This document shows positions 16,326 through 23,643 of a DNA stretch of 49,818 nt, piece after piece. The number at the start of each line of letters is the position of its first letter. The stretch's first letter is position 1. A program made the position numbers and the translations under genes. Origin of the DNA: CAZEDU01 sp964511185 (GTDB taxonomy: Bacteria; Myxococcota; Myxococcia; Myxococcales; Myxococcaceae); assembly GCA_964511185.1 (NCBI GenBank), contig CAZEDU010000025.1:1-49818 (forward strand). The letters run 5' to 3'. Under the pieces are notes generated by a model that was not told the origin of the DNA, did not search any database, and was given only the letters and a program-made list of their open reading frames with translations.

Positions 16326-17159
16326 TCAGTTGCCGCGGCGAACCACGGCGGTGAGTGGAACTTCAACGAGCTGCGCGCGCACCAGCGCGGCGGCAGCGGG
16401 GTTCACCTCGGGCGAAAGCTCGAGGATTCCATCGACGGCGGTGAGCGCTGCGAAGTCCACCTCGTCGAAGAGCTGGGGCCCAGGCATCACCTGGAAGCGC
16501 ACCTGGGCCGCGGTCGGCGCGCTTCGGTCTGCGGGCAGGTCGAGCGTCCCGACCAGCACCGTCTCGGGCTGCGCCGCTTCGTCGAACGAATAGCGAAAGC
16601 GCGCCTCGCCCGCGAAGCGCGGCGGCGAACGGCCGTCCCGGACCCGCCCTTCGAAGCGCGCGTCGTGCAGGTGCGCGGCGGCCTTCCTCACGTGCGAGCG
16701 CGGCAGCGCGCAGGACGGCTCGCAGGCGAGCTCGAGCTCGGGCGCAGCGAGCAGGTCGAGCGCGCCGACGGGCAAGGAGACCACCGTGCGCGCCTGGCGG
16801 CCGTCGGCCTCGGCGACAATCTCTTCGTAGGGAACGACCGCGCCGTCGTCGCGGTGGCAGTGGCCTCCGTGGCACGCGCCGTAGCCCTCCGGTGGGTTCG
16901 CCGGGTCGAAGCCCGCGGCGCTCGCAGCCCCCAGGTCTTGCAGCGAAATCTCCTCGAGCGCGAGCGCGGCCAGGTCGACCTTGAGCTGGAAGTCGCTCGC
17001 GAGCCGCAGCCAGCCGTCCGGCATCGCCCGGTCGGTCGGCCCTTCCCAGCCAGCCGACAGCTTCGCCGTCAGCTCGGCGAAGGCACCGCCCGGCGAGAGC
17101 GCGCAGCCGCTCACCGTGAACAGGAGCGCGCCCAGCGCGAAAGGTCGGTGAGCCACCAT
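16326..17159 (-). CDS. Lipoprotein with a Cys/His metal-binding-like motif, first gene of the zinc operon
   Basis: This 277-residue protein has the lipobox FTVSGC (Cys19). After a DGWLRLASDFQLKVDL strand region comes GYGACHGGHCHRDDG, a dense Cys/His cluster well suited to binding zinc or copper. Further cysteines occur in ACEPSCALP, and histidines in SHVRKAAAHLHDA. I chose ATG 17159, which places the signal peptide at the N terminus; the frame opens further to 17198. The layout (GW strand, then a His-rich loop) recurs in the lipoprotein at 46404-47135. Confidence 0.82.
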   Translation of the reverse strand: MVAHRPFALGALLFTVSGCALSPGGAFAELTAKLSAGWEGPTDRAMPDGWLRLASDFQLKVDLAALALEEISLQDLGAASAAGFDPANPPEGYGACHGGHCHRDDGAVVPYEEIVAEADGRQARTVVSLPVGALDLLAAPELELACEPSCALPRSHVRKAAAHLHDARFEGRVRDGRSPPRFAGEARFRYSFDEAAQPETVLVGTLDLPADRSAPTAAQVRFQVMPGPQLFDEVDFAALTAVDGILELSPEVNPAAAALVRAQLVEVPLTAVVRRGN

Positions 17160-17334
17160 CGGCGTGCGGCTCTTAGAAGCCTCTCCCCACTCGGTCAAGG
17201 CCGCACGCCCGCTTCATTTCCGAGCGGGCACAGCCAGGTGGGACACCGTCGCCTAGCCCGCGACCTACCGGGCTCGGAAAGAATGCGAGCACAGGAATTC
17301 TTCTCCACTCCCTTGCTGTTTCGAGGCGCAACCC

Positions 17335-18039
17335 TTGGCCCTCGCTCCCGTGAGCGCGACGCTCCTTCTTCTCTCCTCCATCGTGGCGGCAGCTCCCTCG
17401 GGCACCGCGTCGGCCGAAGCGGTCGAGGTCCGCGTGCCGATTCCCTGCGGGCGACGCTTCCTCGTCTCGCAGGCGCACGCCACCGGCAGCCACTTGCACT
17501 ACGACACCCACGCGTGGGACTTCCGCATGCCCGAAGGCGAGCCGGTCGTCGCCGCGAAGGACGGCGTGGTGCGGCTCGCGCGCGGCGACTCGAAGACCGG
17601 CGGCTGCGGCATCGAGTACGCGAAGGACGCGAACTACGTCGTCATCGACCACGGGCAGGGCGTCGAGACGCAGTACCTGCACTTCTGGAAAGTGGTGGTG
17701 AAGCCCGGCGACGCGGTGAAGGCCGGGCAGCTCATCGGCTACTCCGGCAAGACCGGCTGGGCCTGCGGGGCGCATCTGCACTTCAAGGTCGCGCGCACGC
17801 AAGGCCCCGGCTGGAACAACCCGTCGGTGCCCGCGACGCTGGTGGGCCATGGCGACCCGCAAGCGGGAGACGCCGTGCACGGCGGCCGCTGCGGCGCGGA
17901 CGAGCCGTACCTGGCATCGCTGCCTCCGTCGGAAGAGCCCGCGCAGGGCGCGCTCGCCATCGTCGAGGCGGTCGAGAAGAAGCCGGCGGACGCCACCGCG
18001 CAGCAAGGCGGCGCGGGCCAGAGTGCATCGGGCAAGTAA
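17335..18039 (+). CDS. M23 family (LytM-like) metallopeptidase domain protein
   Basis: This protein of about 234 residues is exported (signal peptide LLLLSSIVAAAPSGTASA) and has an M23 domain. The first zinc motif is HYDTHAWDFRMPEGEPV, and the second is GAHLHFKV with its HxH pair. Such enzymes cut peptidoglycan cross-bridges, or serve as non-catalytic activators. The start is uncertain: TTG 17335 is listed, but GTG 17350 would also keep the signal peptide. The tail after the domain is Ala/Glu-rich and low in complexity. It is divergent from the zinc operon. Confidence 0.85.
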   Translation: MALAPVSATLLLLSSIVAAAPSGTASAEAVEVRVPIPCGRRFLVSQAHATGSHLHYDTHAWDFRMPEGEPVVAAKDGVVRLARGDSKTGGCGIEYAKDANYVVIDHGQGVETQYLHFWKVVVKPGDAVKAGQLIGYSGKTGWACGAHLHFKVARTQGPGWNNPSVPATLVGHGDPQAGDAVHGGRCGADEPYLASLPPSEEPAQGALAIVEAVEKKPADATAQQGGAGQSASGK

Positions 18040-18069
18040 CGGCCGCCGTTTCCGGTTACCTTCCAGCGC

Positions 18070-18347
18070 GTGAGTGATGAGCTGGAAGTCCTGCTAGACG
18101 TGACGCGGCGCCTCGAAGAGGTCCAAGAGGCCATCGCGCGCGAGCGCATGTTCAACATCATTCACGTCGAGAAGGTCATGAAGGTCGACCTTGTGGTGAA
18201 GTTGTTTTGGTCGAAAGACACGGGCTCGGAGCTGCAGATGACGGACGTCCGCCATCTCGTCGCCGACGTCAGCGGTCTCGACTGGGCGTACCTCGAGCGG
18301 GGGCGAACGTGTTGGGCGTGGCCGCTCAGCTCGAGGGTGTGCGATGA
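18070..18347 (+). pseudogene. Decayed nucleotidyltransferase-like gene
   Basis: Fragments of a nucleotidyltransferase of the AbiEii/DUF6036-like type are joined out of context: SDELEVLLDVTRRLEE, then ARERMFNIIHVEKVMKVDLVVK, then WSKDTGSELQMTDVRHLV. The segment that should carry the catalytic GS and DxD motifs, and another central segment, are missing. Near 18298-18308 one base appears lost. In the neighbouring frame the end reads ANVLGVAAQLEGVR and stops at 18345-18347, overlapping the next start as an intact partner gene would. It is probably not functional. The reference sequence is from memory of the family. Confidence 0.65.
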
Positions 18348-18589
18348 GAGACACCACGCTTCGCGCTGAACAGGAGTACCGGCGACTTCTCTTGGCCCAG
18401 CCCGGTGAGAAGCGGCTTTTGATGGGGTGCTCGCTGTTCGACTCTGCGCGAAAGCTCGCCATCGCTGGATTGACGGCGCGCTCGCCCGCGCTGAGTCCGC
18501 GCGAGCTCAAGCAGCAGCTTTTTCTCCGCACCTATGGCCGGGAGCTGACTCCGGTCCAGATAGCGCGAGTCCTCGCGCGGCTGAGCTAG
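18344..18589 (+). CDS. Small partner protein of the nucleotidyltransferase pair
   Basis: This 81-residue hydrophilic protein (RDTTLRAEQEYRRLLL, GCSLFDSARKLAIAGL, FLRTYGRELTP) resembles the short protein usually encoded just after this type of nucleotidyltransferase. The ATG overlaps the old stop of the decayed gene (ATGA), which supports a former two-gene unit. It remains open although its partner is broken. Its stop shares the CTAG at 18586-18589 with the stop of the convergent HAD gene. The function is unknown. Confidence 0.65.
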   Translation: MRDTTLRAEQEYRRLLLAQPGEKRLLMGCSLFDSARKLAIAGLTARSPALSPRELKQQLFLRTYGRELTPVQIARVLARLS

Positions 18590-19452
18590 ATCAGCGCGAG
18601 CAGTTGCGCGAAGTTCGACAGCGCGTGCGTGGGCCGCTGCTCGGTCTTGTTCTCGAACAGCGACGCGGCGTGGCGGCGCGTCACGCTGGGCGCGGAGATG
18701 ATGTCGAGCCGCTCGCGGTACTCGTGCGAGACGTACGTCCCGTACTCGGCCCAGCAGTCGAGCGCGCCCACCTGCTTGGCGAGCGCGATGTCCTTCTTCA
18801 GGCTGTCGCCGACGATGAGCACGTTGCGCGGCTCGACCTTGAGCTGCTGGCAGATCTGCTTGAGCCCGTCGGTGCTCGGCTTCTCCTGCTCGCGGGTGAG
18901 CTCGAACACCGGGCAGCTCGCGCGGTAGTCGCCGCGCTCGTCCTTGTGCACGATGTCGGGGGCGACGAGCGTCTCGCCGTCGGCGCTCACCGGGAACTTG
19001 AAGCTCGGCAGCGTGTAGAGCGCGGTGAAGTACTGGTCGAACCCCATGCGCTTGGTGCGGTACTCGGCGGGGTTCCGCGGCGCGTCGGTGAGGCCGACGA
19101 CGGGGGTGCCGCGCGCTTTGAGCGCCTCGAGCGTCTCGAGCACGCCGCGGTAGGGCTTCAAGTACTTGCGCCGCGCGTCGGAGAACGCCGTGCGCGCGGG
19201 CTGAATCACCAGCTTGTCGAAGCTGCCGAAGTCCGGGAACGCCTGGTAGATGCTCGATTCCTGCAGCGCGAAGGGGTACTCGTTCGACTCGTGCCGCGCG
19301 TAGACGGCCTTGAGCGACTGCACCACCTGGATGCGCGGAAAGCCCGTCGAGCGGCAGACCGAGTCGACCATCGCCTCCACCGCGGGAACGATGAAGTCGA
19401 TCCACGAATACAACGTGTTGTCCAAGTCGGTGACGACGAGCTGAATCTTCAC
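18586..19452 (-). CDS. HAD superfamily hydrolase
   Basis: This 288-residue cytoplasmic protein has the HAD motif I DLDNTLYSW with the nucleophile Asp9, motif II GLTDA, and the acidic motif IV GDSLKKDI. The large insert between motifs I and II is a helical cap. Such enzymes are usually phosphatases. The substrate is not evident. After motif IV it carries an extra tail of about 60 residues (AEYGTYVSHEYRERLDII onward). It is transcribed away from the lipoprotein operon. Confidence 0.88.
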   Translation of the reverse strand: MKIQLVVTDLDNTLYSWIDFIVPAVEAMVDSVCRSTGFPRIQVVQSLKAVYARHESNEYPFALQESSIYQAFPDFGSFDKLVIQPARTAFSDARRKYLKPYRGVLETLEALKARGTPVVGLTDAPRNPAEYRTKRMGFDQYFTALYTLPSFKFPVSADGETLVAPDIVHKDERGDYRASCPVFELTREQEKPSTDGLKQICQQLKVEPRNVLIVGDSLKKDIALAKQVGALDCWAEYGTYVSHEYRERLDIISAPSVTRRHAASLFENKTEQRPTHALSNFAQLLALI

Positions 19453-19494
19453 GGGCGCACTCTAGCAACGGGGTGGCTTTGCCGCCCCGGCAAC

Positions 19495-19538
19495 TTTGAC
19501 ACGCCCCGCCTTCCCAGCCGCGCGCCCGCTCTGTCAAA
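19495..19538. promoter_or_regulatory. Inverted TTTGACA/TGTCAAA pair in the divergent intergenic region
   Basis: TTTGACA (19495-19501) and TGTCAAA (19532-19538) form perfect 7-base inverted arms 30 bases apart. They lie between the HAD gene (minus) and the five-lipoprotein operon (plus). Each contains TTGACA, the consensus -35 hexamer, one facing each gene. No good -10 is seen at the usual distance, so they may instead be an operator. Confidence 0.35.
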
Positions 19539-19615
19539 ATGAAGCCCTTTTCGGGCCGGAAAATTCGCTCCTTCTCCGTCGCCCGCGAAGGGTTTCGGCT
19601 ATCTTCTTCCACCCC

Positions 19616-20737
19616 ATGTCGCACCGCCCGCTCTGGCTGATCCTGATCGGCCTTCTCGCCTGTGACGACGACCGCCTGCGCGACACGCTCCCGCCTGGCG
19701 TCCGCATCGACTCGTACGAGCAGCAGTCCGCCAGCCGCATCGACGTGCTCTGGGTGGTCGACAACTCGGGCTCGATGGCGCCGCGTCAAGAGAATCTGGC
19801 CAAGAACTTCCAGTCCTTCATCGGCCAATTCACCAGGAACGACATCGACTTCCGCATCGCCGTCACCACCACCGACATCTTCAAGGACCAGGGCCAGCTC
19901 AAGGGGAGCCCGAGGATTCTCACCCCGCAGACCCCGAACCTGACCACCGCCTTCGGCAACAACATCCGCGTCGGCACCAGCGGCAGCCCTTACGAGGCGG
20001 GCCTCAAGGCGGCGCAGCTCGCGCTCGAGCGGCAAGCGCAGGCGAACGCGACGGCGATGCCGGCCTATCTGCAGTGCGAGCAGAGCTGCCGCACCAGCGA
20101 TGATCCGCAGGGCTGCGTGCGCGGCTGCCTGACGCAGAGCAAAATCGACTTCCTGCGGCCGACCGCGTTCCTCTACCTCATCTTCGTGACCGACGAGGAA
20201 GACCGCAGCGCCGAAGACGTCCGCTACTACTGGCGGGCGTTCGAGACGGCCAAGGGCATCGGCAACGACGGCACGGTCACCACCGCCGCCATCATCGGCG
20301 ATGTGCCGTCGAACGGCTGCGGCGCGACGCCGGGCAAGCGCTACTTCGACCTGTCGAGCCTCACCGGCGGCGAGGTGGGCAGCATTTGTGATCAGAGCTT
20401 CTCGGCCTCGCTCCAGAAGCTGGCGAGCAACGCGGTGGGCCTCAAGCGCAAGTTCGCGCTCGGCCAGCCGCCCAACCCCGAGACCATCGAGGTCCGCATC
20501 AAGTACCCGTGCGCGGTGGGCGACGACGTGCTCGCGGTCTGCGCCGAGTCGGACCGCACCGACTGCGAAGGGCAGCCGGGCGACGCGGTCGGCGTGTTGT
20601 GCAAGCCGGTGAAGGGCGGCCCCAACGGCTGGACCTACGAGCCGGAGAACAACGTCATCTTCTTCGCGGGCGACTCGGTGCCGGGCGTCCGCGCGAAGGT
20701 GGAGATTCAGTACTACGAAGAAGGGCTCGGCCCATGA
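19616..20737 (+). CDS. VWA-domain lipoprotein, gene 1 of the lipoprotein operon
   Basis: This 373-residue protein has the lipobox LIGLLAC (Cys16), then acidic residues and a von Willebrand A domain. The metal-binding DxSxS motif is DNSGS at 49-53, and FVTDEED supplies a later acidic position. Four cysteines in CEQSCRTSDDPQGCVRGC make a probable disulfide loop within the VWA domain, and more cysteines occur near the end. VWA domains mediate metal-dependent protein binding, so this may be the adhesion or assembly subunit. I chose ATG 19616; the frame opens earlier but lacks a signal peptide there. It overlaps the next gene by four bases. Confidence 0.88.
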   Translation: MSHRPLWLILIGLLACDDDRLRDTLPPGVRIDSYEQQSASRIDVLWVVDNSGSMAPRQENLAKNFQSFIGQFTRNDIDFRIAVTTTDIFKDQGQLKGSPRILTPQTPNLTTAFGNNIRVGTSGSPYEAGLKAAQLALERQAQANATAMPAYLQCEQSCRTSDDPQGCVRGCLTQSKIDFLRPTAFLYLIFVTDEEDRSAEDVRYYWRAFETAKGIGNDGTVTTAAIIGDVPSNGCGATPGKRYFDLSSLTGGEVGSICDQSFSASLQKLASNAVGLKRKFALGQPPNPETIEVRIKYPCAVGDDVLAVCAESDRTDCEGQPGDAVGVLCKPVKGGPNGWTYEPENNVIFFAGDSVPGVRAKVEIQYYEEGLGP

Positions 20738-22173
20738 CCGCGAGAGCTTCCCTGGCAGCGCTCCTCGCGCTGAGCGCCATCGCGTGGGGCTGCGGCGACG
20801 AGGGCATTCGCCAGGCGCGCCCGCAGCTGGTGCCGCCCGCCGAGCAGCTCGACTTCGGCGGCGTGCCGGTGCTCAACGAGAAGCTCGAGCACGTCGGCGT
20901 GCAGAACGTCGGCCGCGCCACCTTGCTCGTCCGGGGCGCGCGCATCGAAGAGCCGGGCGCGCCCTTCTCCATCGGCGCCATCCCCACCGAGGTGGTCTCG
21001 GGCGAGTCGGCGCCGGTCGAGCTCGCCTTCGTCCCGCCCGCGGAGGCGCCGTACACGGCGACCCTCGTCATCGAGACCGACGACCCGGACTATCCAGAGG
21101 TGCGGATCAGCCTGCTGGGCCAGGGCTCGACGCGCGCGCAGGTCGACGTCTCTCCGCCCGAGCTCGACTTCGGCCGGGTGGGCGAGTGCACCGCGGCGGT
21201 GAAGTCCATCACCGTCGGCTCCTCGGGCTCGGCCGATTTGATTCTGCAGAGCATCGCCTTCGGTGACGGCAGCTCACCGGCCTTCTCGTTCGTCGGCTCG
21301 ACCAAGACGCCGAGCACGGTGAAGACCGGCACCCAAGCGCAGCTGTCGGTGAAGTACACGGTGGCCCAAGGCGACGCCGCCGCGCAGGGCACGGTCACCT
21401 TGAGCACCACCGACCCGGAGCAGCGCGACATCGCCATCCCGGTCAAGGGTGAGCCGAACCGCGCGCCGGTGCCCGCCATCGCCCCGCTCGGCAACGGCAG
21501 CCCCGGCATGCTGGTGACGCTCGACGGCGCAGGCTCGGTGGACCCCGACGCCGACGGCCCGCTCACTTACAAGTGGACGCTGCGCTCCAAGCCGCTCGGC
21601 GCGACCACGACCATCGACGACCCGAGCGCCGCGGTGACCACCATGCGGCTCGACGCGGCGATTCCGGGCCAGTACGAGGTCGAGCTCACCGTCACCGACG
21701 CCACCGGGGTGAAGGGCTGCGCGCCGGCCCGCGCGCAGATCGTCGCCACGCCCGCGCAGAAGCTCCTCGTCGAGATGTTCTGGGACAACCAGCGCACCGA
21801 CATCGACTTGCATTTGCTCCGCGCGCCGGGCGCGACGCTGGGCAGCCCGGCCGACGACTGCCACTACGCGAGCCCGTCGCCCGACTGGGGCCAGCTGGGC
21901 AACGCGACCGACGACCCCGCGTTCGAGCGCGACGCGCTCATCGGCTACGGCCCGGAGATCATCGGCTACGTGAACCCGGTCGACGGCGTCTTCCGGGTGG
22001 CGACCCGGTTCGCCAACGACCACCTGTCGGGCGCGCCGGGCTCGCAGGTGACGGTCCGCATCTACCACTACGGCGTGCTCAAGGCCGAACTCAAGAAGCG
22101 GCTCGAGCAGCCCGGCGAGGTGTGGAACGTCGCCGACATCGAGTGGCCGTCGGGAACCATTCAAGCCCTCTAA
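20734..22173 (+). CDS. HYDIN-like/PKD lipoprotein, gene 2 of the lipoprotein operon
   Basis: This 479-residue protein has the lipobox AIAWGC (Cys20). Two Ig-like choice-of-anchor D (HYDIN/ASPM-type) domains follow at about 30-230 (LDFGGVPVLNEK, LDFGRVGECTAAVKSI). A PKD-like domain comes next (LDGAGSVDPDADGPLTYKWTL). The C-terminal domain of about 140 residues begins LVEMFWDNQRTDIDLHLL and resembles DUF2135/YfaP-like domains. Nearly all of it should be beta-sheet. Its ATG overlaps the VWA stop, and the next gene starts 12 bases downstream. It is probably a structural surface or periplasmic component. Confidence 0.86.
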   Translation: MTARASLAALLALSAIAWGCGDEGIRQARPQLVPPAEQLDFGGVPVLNEKLEHVGVQNVGRATLLVRGARIEEPGAPFSIGAIPTEVVSGESAPVELAFVPPAEAPYTATLVIETDDPDYPEVRISLLGQGSTRAQVDVSPPELDFGRVGECTAAVKSITVGSSGSADLILQSIAFGDGSSPAFSFVGSTKTPSTVKTGTQAQLSVKYTVAQGDAAAQGTVTLSTTDPEQRDIAIPVKGEPNRAPVPAIAPLGNGSPGMLVTLDGAGSVDPDADGPLTYKWTLRSKPLGATTTIDDPSAAVTTMRLDAAIPGQYEVELTVTDATGVKGCAPARAQIVATPAQKLLVEMFWDNQRTDIDLHLLRAPGATLGSPADDCHYASPSPDWGQLGNATDDPAFERDALIGYGPEIIGYVNPVDGVFRVATRFANDHLSGAPGSQVTVRIYHYGVLKAELKKRLEQPGEVWNVADIEWPSGTIQAL

Positions 22174-22185
22174 AGAGAAGCCTTC

Positions 22186-23643
22186 GTGCGCGCCTTCGCC
22201 TTACCTTGTCTGATCATCACCGCCGCGGTGCTGGCGGGCTGCTCGGCCACCGGCGACTCGGCGGATGCGGGAGGCCCTCCGCGCGAGTGCGAGAAGCGCG
22301 AAGACTGCGCCGACGGGAAGATCTGCACGCTCGAGGGCCGCTGCGACTTCTGCAGCTCCACGGGCCAGTGCCGGCTCAAGGAGCTCTGCTCCCCCGAGAC
22401 GCTGGTCTGCGCGCTGCGGCCTGGCTGGGGCAACGACTGCGCGAAGAACGAAGATTGCGCGGCGGGGCAGTGGTGCCGGCAGGGGCTGTGCGTCGACCGC
22501 GCGCAGGTGACCTTGTGCCCGAGCGGCTCGAGCGACGAGTGTCCGCAAGGCGAGCGGTGCAACAGCATCAACGGCGTGTGCGAGGAGGACTTGGGCTGCC
22601 TGGAGAACGCCGACTGCGGCGCCGAGGAGGTCTGCAACACCGGCACGCACGCCTGCGTACCGCGCTGCACGCCCGAGACGCAGGCGCAGGTCTGCGCGGG
22701 GGCCGAGAAGTGCGTGAATGAGCGGTGCGCGCAGTGCGCGGCGGACAACGAGTGCGGCCCCGGGCTCGTCTGCGACGCGGCCGGCCGCTGCTCCTCCGGC
22801 GCGCGCTGCTACCAGGACCGCGACTGTCTGGTGCCGCTCGTCTGCTACGTGCAGACCGGCACCTGCGTCGAGAAGCTGCCGCCCTGTCAGTCGGACGAAG
22901 GCTGCGGGAAAGACCAGCGCTGCCTCATCGCCACCGGCCGCTGCGTGCCCAAGAGCTGCCAGCCCGACCGCTACGAGCCGAACAACGACGCCCCGACGGC
23001 GTTCGGCGTCTCCGCCTCGCGGTACGACGCGCTGACCTTGTGCAACGGCGACGTCGATTTCTATTCGCTGTCGCTCGCGCGGGGAGATCAGCTGGGGGTC
23101 AACATCGACGGGGACCCGTTCTCGGAAGAGACTTTCACCACCACCGTGCAGGACGGCACCGGCCGCGTGCTCGCGTCGGGCAAGCAGCTGGTGAGCTACG
23201 TGGCGTCGGCATCGGCGACCTACTACGTCTCGGTGAGCACCAGCGACGCGTACCAGGTCTACGACGTGAGCTTCTTGCTCTCGCGCGGAATCCCCTGCGA
23301 CGACGACGGCTACGAGCCGAATGATCAGCCCGCGCAGGCGACCCAGGTGAACTCCGCCAGCCAGCTCGAGGGGATGATCTGCCCGCAAGATCAGGATCAC
23401 TTCCGGGTGAACGTCCCCGCCGGCAAGGGGCTGACGGTGAAGCTGACCCACTACACCGCGGGCGAGGGGCTGCTGCGGCTGTGCGTCTTCGACGGGGCGA
23501 CCCAGCTCGGCTGCTCCGACGACCTCGCGCCGCAGATCTCGGTGCCCTCGGCGACGGCGGCCGGCAAGCCGCTGGTGGTCCGCGTGCTGGGCGCAGACGA
23601 TCGCGTCGCCAACCGCTACACGCTCGAGGTGGAGCTGCCATGA
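22186..23643 (+). CDS. Cysteine-rich lipoprotein with PPC domains, gene 3 of the lipoprotein operon
   Basis: This 485-residue protein has a GTG start and the lipobox AAVLAGC (Cys19). Residues about 30-265 hold roughly eight short disulfide-rich repeats of the form C-x6-C-x5-C-x5-C (for example EDCADGKICTLEGRC and ENADCGAEEVCNTG), as found in many myxobacterial surface proteins. Two pre-peptidase C-terminal (PPC) domains follow (DRYEPNNDAPTA and DGYEPNDQPAQA, each with a DxDFYSL- or DQDHFRV-type strand). It overlaps the next gene by four bases. Confidence 0.87.
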   Translation: MRAFALPCLIITAAVLAGCSATGDSADAGGPPRECEKREDCADGKICTLEGRCDFCSSTGQCRLKELCSPETLVCALRPGWGNDCAKNEDCAAGQWCRQGLCVDRAQVTLCPSGSSDECPQGERCNSINGVCEEDLGCLENADCGAEEVCNTGTHACVPRCTPETQAQVCAGAEKCVNERCAQCAADNECGPGLVCDAAGRCSSGARCYQDRDCLVPLVCYVQTGTCVEKLPPCQSDEGCGKDQRCLIATGRCVPKSCQPDRYEPNNDAPTAFGVSASRYDALTLCNGDVDFYSLSLARGDQLGVNIDGDPFSEETFTTTVQDGTGRVLASGKQLVSYVASASATYYVSVSTSDAYQVYDVSFLLSRGIPCDDDGYEPNDQPAQATQVNSASQLEGMICPQDQDHFRVNVPAGKGLTVKLTHYTAGEGLLRLCVFDGATQLGCSDDLAPQISVPSATAAGKPLVVRVLGADDRVANRYTLEVELP

